From positions 62,001-126,000 of the forward strand of contig MVAQ01000007.1 in the NCBI GenBank assembly GCA_014825775.1: DNA of 64,000 nucleotides, written 5' to 3'. Each line of letters begins with the position of its first letter. Within the stretch, counting starts at the first letter, position 1. Shown here piece by piece: positions 11,290 to 22,227 of the stretch. This DNA comes from Krasilnikovozyma curviuscula (taxonomy: Eukaryota; Basidiomycota; Tremellomycetes; Cystofilobasidiales; Mrakiaceae). The notes beneath the pieces were generated by a model that worked only from the letters and a program-made list of their open reading frames with translations, searched no databases and was not told where the DNA came from. A program made the position numbers and the translations under genes.

Positions 11290-13698
11290 CTAAAGCTCTT
11301 CTTCTCTGATAACGTGAGCTGGCCACCTCAGCCAGTCATCGATTGGACCAGGCAAAGTGAGATGCAGACAATCCTTCGGCATGTTCGACGTCGCGCCAGC
11401 CTGCCATGGCCATCTACGTGAACAGCCAGAGATAACTCAGATGACTGATACACTCAAGCGCAAAGGACAAAAACTCACCGATGTGCGTCAGGTCTGTTAC
11501 TAAGCATGTTATCATACTCGAAATACAATGCGATCGGCTTTTTGGTAGGTGGGAGAGCCTGAATAGCCTTCTTCCAGAAGCTGTTCAACTGAGGGAAGGT
11601 TTCCCAGCCATATGCTGTATCATTCGCGCTGAGAGGATAGGTTTCAGTTGGCTGATTGTAAATCCAACAACTCTGTGATTGCCCGGAAAAGATTGAAGGT
11701 CAGCACGAATCACAAGAAGGAAACTCGAAACTTTACTGACTGTATGAGCTACGTTGGTAGCTCTGTACATCAGGATCACTTCACCCTCAAGGCTAGCGAT
11801 CTTTTCGATACTGCGCTTGGCCTTCGAAGCAAGCCAATCAATAGAAAGTTAGTTCTGAAGGATGTCAGCATGCTCATAGCTAACAATTCTAACTCACCAC
11901 ATGATTATAAAGCAAGTTCATGTGGTCTTGCCCAAGTTCGCCTCTCTGGACTCTGTTGAGAACCCAGTGCGCTCCAGTACTATGGAAACAAGTTGAAACA
12001 GAAGCAGTCAGTACTCCGTAGCACCTCCGCAATGAGACCGGTCATTCCAGGACCGACTTTTTGATTAAAAAAGACGGCTTCCACCCTTCGGCATCAGCCT
12101 TGTACACAGCGTCGTGATGCCGCTGATGTCTTGGCCAACTCCTTCCACCTCCCTCCGACGTTCCTAGTTCAAGCTGATTGAGTAACACAGCCCAAGAATC
12201 ATGGATTTGATCCCCACCTCCTGGAGTAAAGGAGTTTTCAGGGAACCCGAGCTCTTGATGGTACCTCACTAGGTCATCGTGAGTTGCAGAGAGATCGTCG
12301 CGGTGGAAGAAAGCGACACTGATGTTGTGGCCGGCGGCAATTTGAGCTTGACGGCTTGGATGAAGTTGTAGTCCTTCAAGAACAGGCCTCGCCATAGGAT
12401 GTGATGGATCAAATACGCTAATTCCAGACAGAGTATGAGCGCGTCGTAGTTATGATCAAGAAAGATGGCTGTTGCTCTTACAGTCGTCTGGGAAGATCAG
12501 CTGAATTGGCATCACCGATGAATTCCTCGTAAACAGGCCCATCATTACCGAGGAAGAACGCGATCGAATCAAAGTGTTGGCCAGAGATGGAGTCTAAATT
12601 CTCAAGATCAAATCATCAGAGGAACAGTCTCAGTTATAAAACAATAGAATAGGGAAGTGCGAGACTCACCACCGACTACAACCAATCCGGCCTTGCTCTG
12701 CAACAGCCTTCTTACCATCACTTGCCATTCAAAAGGACGAACATCACAGTTTCTAGGCTTCCAGTCCCAATTCGAAACATTCAGGATGCGTTCTTCGTCA
12801 ATGCCAGTTTGGGTCGGGAAGTCGCCATTGACAAGTGTGGTTCGTGGGAAGGACATCTGCAGGTAGTCTTCTGGTGAAGGACCCATTGCATACAATCCAG
12901 TTTCGTGTTGGAACCTGATTTTATAGCGAAAAGAAGTGAGCGTTCGACAAGCGACCATGAAAGAGGTGGTGAAGTAATATTTACCGAACGTCGGGGTAAT
13001 CGATACGCCTGTGCGCTCGCGGGCCATACGCCTCAATCAGCACTTCATCGATGCTAGAAGCTTTCTTTTGCTTGGGAACCCAATGCCCTTCATCGAGCTC
13101 TTGAAGGCGGCACCATCGCTGCTCTCTCTGTGCTGAAAGTGAAGGGAAAACAACCTGATCCCGCTTTGGTATCCGACTGTAACAGCATTCAGTAGGTTGT
13201 AGCCATACAACGTCATTGTAAACCTAGCTTACTTCGGGAAGACGTCTGAGTCTCTTCGAATCATTGGCCTCGAGGACGGCACCGAGCCACGGTTGATACT
13301 GGGGTTGTTGCTGTAGAGAAGAAGAGAACGACTTCAAGAAATGGTCAAACTTATCGATAGTAAGACACTCACTGTATCTCCTCCACTATTGAGGGGGAGT
13401 AGTACACCAGCACACAAAACACGCTCCACACCAGGACGAGTCCCAGCGCCGTCCTTCTTGGCCGGCGCTGAAGGGCATTACCTGAAGGTCTGCGGCTGCT
13501 GAGGGGCACGTCGGTATGGGCACTCGTCTGAGAAAGTGAGAGCACAGCTCAGCTCAGTCGACACTAGACACCGCAGTCGACGGAAGGATGAAAACTCACT
13601 TTGCGAGCTAACGAGGGTGGTTTGGGCAATGCTGACATCTTCGGACTGGTAGAGTCCCGTCGCTCTGAGCTGTTGAAGTGGGAGAAAGGTTGCAGCAT
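11290..13698 (-). CDS. TBL/PC-esterase-like (Cas-type) type II membrane protein
   Basis: The first exons encode a cytosolic stretch starting MLQPFSHFNSSE, then one hydrophobic anchor (RRTALGLVLVWSVFCVLVYY). The luminal part shows the TBL/PMR5-like pattern: NWDWKPRNCDVRPFEWQ, the GDS block VVVGDSISGQHFD (the Asp codon is split by an intron), then NTGAHWVLN and the C-terminal DCLHLTLPGPIDDW with the DxxH pair. Such GDS/DxxH enzymes O-acetylate polysaccharides in plants. In Cryptococcus the Cas1/Cas3-type proteins belong to capsule polysaccharide modification. A similar Golgi acetyltransferase or esterase role is inferred here. About nine short exons are needed. An apparent frame break near 12057 is solved by an intron (GTCGGT...CATAG). 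Stop is TAG at 11290-11292. Confidence 0.82.
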
Positions 13699-14423
13699 TC
13701 CTTTGAAGAGTTTGGGGGAGTTGTAGAGCTTAGCCAACAAGGATTGTCGTCCTGCCAGTGAAAATTCTATAACACCGTCTCATACGACAATCTATGACAA
13801 CTCGGCGCGGATCGTTTGGTAGAACGCCTCTCAGATGGGGACGATAAATGAGTCTTCAAGTTCCAGATCTGATCTCGCTGGAGGCCACGGCGCAGATCGC
13901 TCCCAGGACGCACCATCCAGTGCTTAAGCAACTCCATCCGCTCTTGAGAAAGGAGCACGGAGCAAGTTCTGTGTCACCGAGTTCGCATCCATGTGAGACT
14001 GTAAAATGGGTAACATTTTATTACTGAGACACATGCCACAGAAACCTTATGTGGAAGCAGTGGAGATTTAGCATCGTATTGTTGACGCGCAAGACTTGAG
14101 AGCACCCATCATGCTCCTTTGACTTTACAGCCTTTTCGGTCAGTGACATCTACACCAAGTCATAGCCCTGGAGCCTTTTCCTTTCACTTATTTCACTTGA
14201 TATATACACCAGAAAGAGCACTTTTGAAAAATCGGGCAAAAATTGAAAATGTCTCAAATCATGTTGCGGATACTAAGACAAAGCATGAACTACCGAAGCG
14301 AGCTACAAATGGAAGCCAATTTCCGCTTTAAAGAAGGACATTGATCGTCTTACGTTTCAGAAGCCCCATGATGATCTTGGCTTCACTTGGGGGGGGGGAG
14401 GGGGGCCTTTAAAGCGAAGGCAC
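13699..14423. other. Intergenic region with long G-run
   Basis: A 0.7-kb gap between two minus-strand genes. Apart from the G-rich run at 14389-14405 I see nothing with coding or RNA character. Confidence 0.4.
14389..14405 (+). repeat. G10-A-G6 homopurine run
   Basis: Ten consecutive G, one A and six more G lie just downstream of the GPI-protein stop codon (antisense to that gene). The run could form a G-quadruplex on the plus strand or be a slippage-prone tract. Confidence 0.8.
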
Positions 14424-15825
14424 TCATAACACCATCACGGCGCTGGCGACCACAAATAACAAGGCTGCCATTAAACCTCCAACAAAGACTCTCGATGCCC
14501 CACTTCCAGAGATTGGAGTATTTCCTGATTTACCGGATGTTTGGTTGTTAGATGTTATCGTGACTGTGAGGACGGCGACTAGTCCGTCAATAGCGGGAGA
14601 AGGTAACGTCTACACAAGGAAACAACAAGTGACAGTTAGAACATGGACGGCGGTGAAAGCAAGAAGCCATAACCTAACATCGTTGTGATTGATTCCAACA
14701 GACGTTTCAGTGAGCAAATCCCTGACGTAAGTGACCGAGTTCTGATAGGTGATACCATTGAAGGAAGTCGACCCGCTAAAAGAGCTTCCATTCACCAGAG
14801 ATTTGGTGTCGATGGTGGTAAGGTTATTTCCAAAGGTTGCGAAAGAAATGATTTGATCTCTGATAAATGGATCACTCATTCAAGATTAGTACGAAGACGA
14901 CGACGAAGTTAGAAAAAGAAAAGATTAGCGCACCTTCCTAAGTCATATCCATTGGGCTCGATGTTGTGTCCCATCGAGACATTCTGTTCAATTGATGCTG
15001 CAATGAAGATCGCACCTTCTGATAGATTCCCTGATGTCGGTTTCTGCTGCCACTGTTTATTGTCGGAAACAACAACATACAGTTCAAATTAGACAGTGGA
15101 AGAACACCAGCCAAAGTGTCAAGCTCACATATCTGAAGTGGCCACCACCAGACTGAGATTCCTGACAAGCTCCAATGAAGCCGTTTCCAAAATTTTGTCT
15201 CATCACACCAGTCTCGTTTACTAAATGAGCAAAGGCGTAATTAAAAAGAGTATTGGTCAATAAGGCGCTTCCTTTCCAGGATCAAAATTCACTTACAAGT
15301 TCCCTGTCCATCACCTGATCAAATAGAGATCAATTAAAACAAGCGCATTTTACGAGAGAAAGGACTTTTTGTCGCCACCCTCTCCCCACTCAAACTAAAC
15401 ACAATCTGATACTCACCTAAGTTTGCCAGCTGATCTCCACCCAAATTCTTTCCCAAACATGTCTCGCTGTAATTCAAGCTCTGAACCCAGTTATAAAATC
15501 CACCTCCTGCCGGTTGCTCGGCTGCATTCGTCATAATTGAAGTGTTGGCGATAACACCGGCGGAGGAGAAGGACGTGAGAATGATGTTGAGAGGTTCACC
15601 TAGGTCAGACGAGGGTATAATCTACGAAAAGAATAGAAATGTCAATGGGTCTTGTTTTGTATAAAAAGAGGAAGAGTGCTCACGTACAGTCAGCATATCA
15701 CCCCCGTTCGTCGCCGGGTTTAGAAACCCTGTTTGAGTCGACTGCCCTTCGACAAGCTCTAGCGTAAGACCACTAATGAGAAGGGCTACTATATTTGACT
15801 GAGATAGGAACTGGAACAACCGCAT
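14424..15825 (-). CDS. Secreted GPI-anchored fungal protein of unknown function
   Basis: The start at 15825 gives a classic signal peptide (MRLFQFLSQSNIVALLISGL) ending near VEGQ. The mature part carries blocks I know from a broad fungal extracellular family: TGFLNPATNGGDMLTV, LGEPLNIILTS, YSETCLGKNLGGDQLANLGD, LNETGVMRQNFG, GACQESQSGGGHFRYW and the two Cys they hold. Several N-glycosylation sequons follow (NNLT, NGSS). The C-terminus ASRVFVGGLMAALLFVVASA after a Ser/Gly-rich stretch is a GPI-attachment signal. Six or seven exons are needed. The same frame is open upstream of 15825, but only this ATG gives the signal peptide. Localisation to plasma membrane or wall is inferred. No enzymatic motif is visible. 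Confidence 0.75.
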
Positions 15826-16191
15826 TGTGTTTATTTGAGATGAATCGATGGAAGTTGGAAGTGAGACGATAGGGGGAAATTGCTGTGACAACCAATTCTT
15901 CATGCAGTGTTTCTTGCATCTCAGCCACCGAAAGGGTGCTGCGTGAAAACAGCCGCGATGAGATGAGGATGTTTCTGGTTTTATAATCAATAAAAGAGAA
16001 GCTCTCGTAGCCTGGAAATCGCGGCTATCAACATTCAAAGAGATGGCTGTACCCCCTTTCTCCGTCCGCAAGATCTAAGCCATATGAGGGTCAGGACGAT
16101 TACATACAACTCCAAAGATTTTGATTCTCAAAGCAGACAATTTCCCCATCGTTAACAACTTTGTGTGTTTCACCAAACTCACCTTACTCGA
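15826..16191. other. Intergenic spacer
   Basis: Gap of 366 bp between two minus-strand genes. It holds the promoter of the GPI-protein gene and the 3' flank of the WTAP-like gene. No further feature is seen. Confidence 0.4.
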
Positions 16192-17750
16192 TTAACGTCG
16201 TCTACCACCACCACCACCATTCGATTCCTCCTGCCGAGGAATTATGTTCAGGCCTAACCTCGCCGCGAGATTCATCGACGATTTCGAGTACATCGCTCCA
16301 TTTCCAGTTGTATTGGAGGCTGACGACGAATTCTTCCTAAGCGGCACAGGCGGAAGGGAGGTAGTGACAGGAGCCGGTGAAGTGGAGGACGACACGGAAG
16401 AGGAGGGACGTTGTCGTTTCGGACCTGTTGGTATTGCTGGCAGAATAGGATTTTTGGGACCGTCGTGTTGCTGGTGATCAGAGGAGGAGGATATTGACGT
16501 CCTCCGCCGTTTTGAGTCATTATCGTTATCGTGGACATGGTTGTGATAGTCGTCATCGTCGTAGTGACCATTGGATATTGAATGATGGTGATGGTGGTGG
16601 TGTTGTTGTTGATGACTTCGGTCGGGTGACGACGAGGGGGACCTCGATCTCTTGAAACCGCCACTGGTGGTTGGGTACTTGACGGGAGATTGCCTTCTTT
16701 TTCGGTCGTTAACCTCACTCCCATTCTGAACATCGCCCTTTTGCCTCGTTTTTAAATCCTCCAATTCTTTGTTGACCTTTTCTAGCTCCTCGTCCATCTC
16801 AATTAGTATCTCATGAGCCTCTCCTAGCTTGCCCTCCAAGTCCTTCACTTTCCTTTCTCTTTCAACCGCTTGACGAGCATTGCTGGACAACGACAATATG
16901 GTTCCAAGTTCGTTGTTTTCTGATGTGAGAGTTTGGAGTCGTGATAAGATTTTGGGAAGTGATATTTGTGATGATGTATCTGGAGGTGAGAGCGGTGACG
17001 AGGAGGAAGATGAAGTTTTGATAGAGACAGATCTAAGTAACTGGTTCTCAGTCTGAAGAGAAAGAGTGTGTTGATGGAAATGCTCGATGAGCGGTAGAAG
17101 AGACTTTGGAATAGACACTGAGGTTGAAGATGAAGGGATATGTTGTTGTGCTCTTGCTGTTGAAGACGAGATTGTTGATACTGCCACTGCTGCTGGAGAA
17201 GGTATAGGTGGAAGTGGTTGTGAAGTTGTTATTGGCGGTGGTGCGTGATTGTATGGGTGAGAGTTCGAAGCACGAAGTAGGTCCTGGAAATCGCCATCCA
17301 CACGACGGTCACAGCATGATCGGATTCGATAGAGAGAGCAAAAAATAAAACAAAATTTGATGTCAAGTCAGTAACGGGACCATTCGAACTCCTTTTGCTC
17401 ATCTGGAGGGCGTGACTGAACATAGCGTGTGTGTGACCTTGGCGCTCCTTCCAGGACAAAAAGAAGGAAGGAAGACTCACCAAGCACCTCTCTAGCTCTT
17501 CTTCCTTTACTCTCAGCCTATCCAGCAGCTCAAGCTCCCTCTCAGTCCACCCATTGCCCATACTGTCAATGTATTCATCCTTGTAAGCACCGCCAACTGA
17601 CTGTGAATCGTGCTGGCTGTTTTCTTGACGATGACCACTCATCTTGGAAGAGAGCGAAGCCGTTGGGGAGAAGGCTGAAGCAGAGTATGGTAGAACGCTA
17701 GAGTTTGACGAAGGGTGAGGTAACGGCTCTTCTACGCGACCATGGCTCAT
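16192..17750 (-). CDS. WTAP/Mum2-like coiled-coil protein (candidate)
   Basis: Two exons (17481-17750 and 16192-17283) join in phase to 453 residues. After a disordered leader comes WTERELELLDRLRVKEEELE. After a Pro/Ser linker there is a coiled-coil core: HQHTLSLQTENQLLRS, ENNELGTILSLSSNA and LGEAHEILIEMDEELEKVNK. The spacing and the ENxELGxxLS plus DEELE pattern resemble WTAP/Mum2, a scaffold of the m6A RNA methyltransferase complex. The second half is disordered, with basic SR-like stretches, a His tract and a Gly/Arg tail ending GGGGGRRR, compatible with a nuclear RNA-associated protein. The similarity is judged by eye. A generic coiled-coil protein remains possible. Confidence 0.6.
16583..16612. 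repeat. His/Gln-coding trinucleotide tract
   Basis: Imperfect GTG/GTT repeats encode the Gln-His run (QQQHHHHHHH) in the disordered half of the WTAP-like protein. This is a likely length-variable tract. Confidence 0.6.
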
Positions 17751-18938
17751 GCTGCTCCTCTCTCCTTCCTTGCCAACTTATCTCTACCACTTCCCTTTGA
17801 CAACAAAGCCAAACGGGATTCAGTGACAAGCTAGCTCCTGTTGGTGTTCGAATAAAAAGACGACACAGCTTCTGAATGGGTAAGACAGGAGGAGAGCACA
17901 CTGTCAGAGAACGTTGCTCATCCTGGAGAGCAAGAGAGATGAGAATAATTACAGGGCTTGGTTCAATGTATGGAAATCTTTCCTAGTGCCAAAGATACAG
18001 ACTCCACGGAGATGGGGTTGGGGAAAGGAAATTCATGTGACAAAGCTGGCGAAATAGAAGCAGACAATTTCTTCTCACTTTAATTTCCTGCTCTACCTTG
18101 GAATAATAGGGCGGAATGAAAGAAGGCAGCAACATATTACCTTTTGAATAACATAATCACACACTAATCTATAGCTTGTTGGACTACACCACACATCATT
18201 GCGCGAATGAAAGCTATTAGACTGCCTCTTACGGGTTTTCAGGATTTTCTGAAATGGATATATACCCTGATCATTTGAAGGTATTCAGTGGGGCTGAATC
18301 TGACGGTGACCTTGTTCTTTAAACAAAGGAGGGGAAAGCAGCAGTAGCTGATGGATTCCGACTCTTGAGCTTGACCTTACGTGGTCTTTAGGTGAATCCA
18401 AAGGCATCCCAGTCTATCCAGAAACAATTGGCTCTTGTGGATTAGAATGGGCTTCAACATACCAGATCTTCGTCTCTTGTTGCCGTCAACGAGATCTAGA
18501 ATGTCGAGTTGTTCGGGACAGTGAAACTAGATCCTCAAACCGAGTGGTTTAGTAAAGTAGGGAACAATATGAGTATATCAGGAGCGAAAGCGTCGTCTGT
18601 CGTGCCTATCTCTATTTGTGGTCTGAGCTTGTTTACTTCAATTCGGGCTCGTGGCGCATGCTGATATTGTTCCTGGAATTCAGTTCTCATCAGCTGCCTT
18701 CATTTGTATTGCTCTTCTGTTCAATCCTTCATCATAAAATCCACTTACGGGGTAGGTCAACTGAAGTCCTCTGATACTTCAGCAACAGACACCGTGTTTT
18801 CGTTGATGACGCTGCCGCCAATTCACTCTGCTTACTCCAAGATATCCACTCATTTTTCATCAGTTGCGTATGAGACACCTAACTACAACTACCTGAGCTT
18901 ACAATATAACTAAACTGAAGAAAAACTTAACCGCAACA
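17751..18938. promoter_or_regulatory. Divergent intergenic region WTAP-like / ADH
   Basis: About 1.2 kb separates two divergent genes and should carry both promoters. It has frequent stops and no conserved protein motif. I cannot point to specific operators. Confidence 0.4.
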
Positions 18939-20603
18939 ATGTCAGCTAAAGGGTAAAGACTGCCTCACATCCCCCCTTATCTGTGAAGCTCCGCTAACCA
19001 ATATCTTAAATTTAGATATGCTATCAAGGACACCAAAAAGTTAATTTCGAGCAAAACAGATGATCCTCTTTACCCGAACTGACTTACCCTCCTTTTGCTG
19101 TTAGGTGGTCCGATTTCGAGCTCATTGAATACAAGCTGAAAACGGAAGAGGAATACGATGTGACCATTGAGTTCGTCGACTCCATTATCCTTCTCTCTTA
19201 CCTTCTGTCTTACCTGCGTTCTGCATTGACTTCCATCTTACTCCATCTTTCAGCATTCATTACTCTGGTGTTGTGGGTTTCTACGCTGTTCAGCTGCAGA
19301 GGTCTGCTTGCCAAACTTTCGTTAACTTGATTTTGTCTCTTCATCACTTAGTGTGGTTCAGACTTGCATACTATCACTGGAGGATGGGGAGATCTTGACA
19401 AGCCTGTACGTCTCGAAACTTCTTCTTCGTTATATCGCTCACACATTTCAACATTTCCCAATGGTAGATCGTCGCCGGACACGAAATCATTGGTGAAGTT
19501 AAATCTATTGGTTCCAAAGTGACAGAATTTAAAGTCGGTCAGCGAGTTGGTGTTGGTGCTCAGGTGTCCTCTTGCTTCGAGTGCAAAAACTGCAAGAGCG
19601 ACAATGAGAACTACTGCCCCAAGGGAGTCGACACTTACAGTGCGTTACCAAGTTGGTCAAACTCTGTTTCACGTTACTGAATTTTATTTGTTGCTTTTAC
19701 AGATGCTCAATACCCCAATGGCGACGAAGCGACGGGAGGTTATTCGACAGGCGTCAGAGTCCACGAGAGATATGTCTTCGCAATTCCAGATGCCCTGGAG
19801 AGTCAAATTGCTGCCCCTATGTTGTGTGCTGGAATCACAGTGTTCTCACCGCTGATCAGAAACGGCTGTGCCCCAGGAAAAAAGGTCGGAATAGCTGGAG
19901 TTGGAGGTCTTGGAGTATGTCAACAGATATTTGCTCAAACCACTTGGTTCTTTCACTGACCTTGGTTAGCCTTGATTGTAGCACTTGGGTATCATGTTTG
20001 CTAAATCTCTCGGTGCTGAAGTCTATGCCTTCACTCATAGCCCTGGGAAGGTTGATGAGATCCAACAAGGTCTCGGCGCCGATGTGTGCATCATGACTGG
20101 TGAGAAGGGTTGGGAAGAAAAGTACGCCGGGGAACTCGACATCATTATTTCTGCACGTAAACAAGTCTATTTTCTCAGCTCCACATGGCTGACAGGTTTC
20201 CTTTCTTATATAGACAGTCGATGTGGCTGAGGGACTTCCCATTCAGTCTCTGCTGCAGACTTTGAATGTTCACGGAAAGCTAATCTCTGTAGGACTTCCT
20301 GACAAACCTCTCCCAGAACTCAAAGTGAATGGTGAGTTTCATAGCGTTCTTGTCTTGCTTCATATCTATGGACCTGCTGTTGATTGGTTTTCATCAGACT
20401 TCACCGCCAACGGCTGCTTCTTTGGTTCTTCCCATATTGGCTCCAAAAAGGAGATTAACCAAATGCTGAAGCTTGCTGCTGAGAAAGGAATCAAGACCTG
20501 GATCCAGGAGCTGCCAATGAGTAGAGCCAAGGAGGCTGTTGAGAACGTCAAGGCCGGAAAAGTAAAGTACAGATATGTTCTCAAGAATGACATCAACAAA
20601 TGA
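18939..20603 (+). CDS. Zinc-dependent alcohol dehydrogenase (ADH6/cinnamyl type)
   Basis: About eight short exons, the first two only 14 and 24 nt long, encode some 350 residues of a cytosolic MDR-family dehydrogenase. The catalytic zinc ligands are in YSGVCGSDLH and AGHEIIGEV, and the structural zinc cysteines in SSCFECKNCKSDNENYC. The Rossmann motif is VGIAGVGGLGHLGIMFAK. Sequence order and the tail RYVLKNDINK match the NADP(H)-dependent ADH6/7 and cinnamyl alcohol dehydrogenase subgroup, which reduces aldehydes to alcohols. The Cys usually preceding GVCG is Ser here, but that position is not a zinc ligand. Exact substrate cannot be read from sequence. An upstream neighbour is divergent, so it is expressed on its own. 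Confidence 0.92.
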
Positions 20604-21081
20604 ACTGTAGATTGGGTTGACGGTTGACGAGGAGTAAAGCTAGCAATAGATCACTAGCACTGTATTGACGATCATTTTGTGTATTATGTCTCGGAAATCA
20701 ACGACACTGCGCTCTACTATTTTGATGTTGAAGATAATTTTCAAATAAAGACCTATAGTCTTTAGTCAGCTTAATATTCTAAGATGAGTTCAGAAAAATG
20801 AAAACCGGCTTAGAAAAATAAGAGGTACTGACCAGCTTTCCATTACGTCGTCCCTCGAAGCTCATGTGAGTTTCTGCCACGAGCTTCACCATCTTCATGT
20901 TCAAAATCCTCTGACCACACCTCTCTCTCTCTTTCTCACTCTCACATCCTTCTCAGCTTTCTCGGTCTCCCCCCAAAGCATCTTCTCTTCAAGTTCAGAG
21001 GACTCCCTAACTTCCAATTATCCCTCCCCTTTCAAAAGTTTATCTTATCAAACTCAAACAGGGCACTCACTTTAAGCAACG
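20604..21081. other. Intergenic region ADH-membrane protein gene
   Basis: Spacer between two plus-strand genes. A long CT-rich stretch (about 20915-21030) precedes the next ATG, a common core-promoter feature in these fungi. Nothing else stands out. Confidence 0.4.
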
Positions 21082-22068
21082 ATGTCTACAGCACCATTCC
21101 TCTCGAAAAGCAACAAGAATGTTGGGATCTTCTTCCCTCTGCCGTCGTTCACCTGGAAACAGAAGGTCTACGTCCTGCTCATCCAAGGACTTGGAGGCGG
21201 AATCGTCTCTTTTGTGATAAACTTTCTGATCGCTTACAACATGGTAAGGAGTAGAGATATATAGACATTAAGTTGGGAGACTGACTAGCAGCTGTTCTCT
21301 TAGTATCATGGAAAGCCTGAAACGGCCTTCTGGCTATTCCCCGTTCCGGTCGCTGGTGGTGAGCTTCACATATCTGTTCTCACCGAGTGAACAAACGCTA
21401 ACTAGGAAAACTTGTTCCTTCAGACCTTGCTCTCACCCCCATTATCCAAGGAATCATCACTTTCATCATCGTATCTCTCCTCGTCACCCTTGACCTTCGA
21501 TCGCCGTCATCCCTCGCCTCACCTCTTGACTCCCAGTGGCCACGAACTTCGTCTCTACCATCCCTGCACACTTTCATCATTGGTAAAGTTGGCAGGGGAA
21601 ACGGAGTCAGGTACTATTTGAAGATGCTGTTGAGATTCTGGATCGAAGGTGGAGCACAGAGGAATATTAGCTCGAGAGGGTTGAAAGGGGTAGTGTTGAA
21701 GTTGATATGGATGGCAGGACAAGGTTTAATTTGGGGTGTATTCTTGTTTTTGTTAACTTGGTGAGTCCAAAGAGTTCGCTTTAAGTGCCAATGTCGTCAC
21801 TGTGTTGACTTGCTGTTTCCGAAGGCCCATCACCATGGCTATCTTGGCACCAATTTACACCGGAAGACAGCTCTCTGATGCAGAAGGTCATCTATACATT
21901 CCCGAAATCATGAAGGGTGTTCAAGCATTCATACTGGGCATCATTCAAGGTCCATTGATAGCCATGCAGGTTATGGGAAGACCGCTGGGCGGAGAGGCAT
22001 CTGTAATCGAAACAGTGAATGAGGATGGGGAGGAGGAAGCGTTGATTCAAGAAGGAGAAATCGTGTAG
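21082..22068 (+). CDS. Fungal multipass membrane protein (DUF2456-like)
   Basis: Four exons (21082-21243, 21304-21358, 21424-21760, 21825-22068) sum to 265 residues without a frame break. Hydrophobic segments are visible at about residues 27-54 (LLIQGLGGGIVSFVINFLIA), near 75-95 (LTPIIQGIITFIIVSLLVTL), in WMAGQGLIWGVFLFLLTWPI and around AFILGIIQGPLIAMQV, so four helices or more are likely. The pattern with KPETAFWLFPVPVAGD and WPITMAILAPIYTG fits the uncharacterised fungal DUF2456-type family as I remember it. No transport or catalytic motif is seen, and I give no function. It converges on HEM14 with 159 bp between stop codons. Confidence 0.7.
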
Positions 22069-22227
22069 ACGGCGGATGTTTCATCGAAACCCTAAACAAC
22101 CATATTTCGCTCGATAATCCTGTTGACACCTTCTGTTCTGGGTACGACTAATAATACAACAATCTGATAGGTGTGTAGAAATAATGCTTAATGGTACTTC
22201 GCTGTCTGCTCCGATTCAAAGCCGAGT

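Noticed and set aside
11960..12060. Apparent frameshift in the TBL-like gene before NTGAHW.
   Set aside because: A GTCGGT...CATAG intron of about 95 nt (12057 to about 11962) restores the frame and gives a sensible IKNTGAHW junction.
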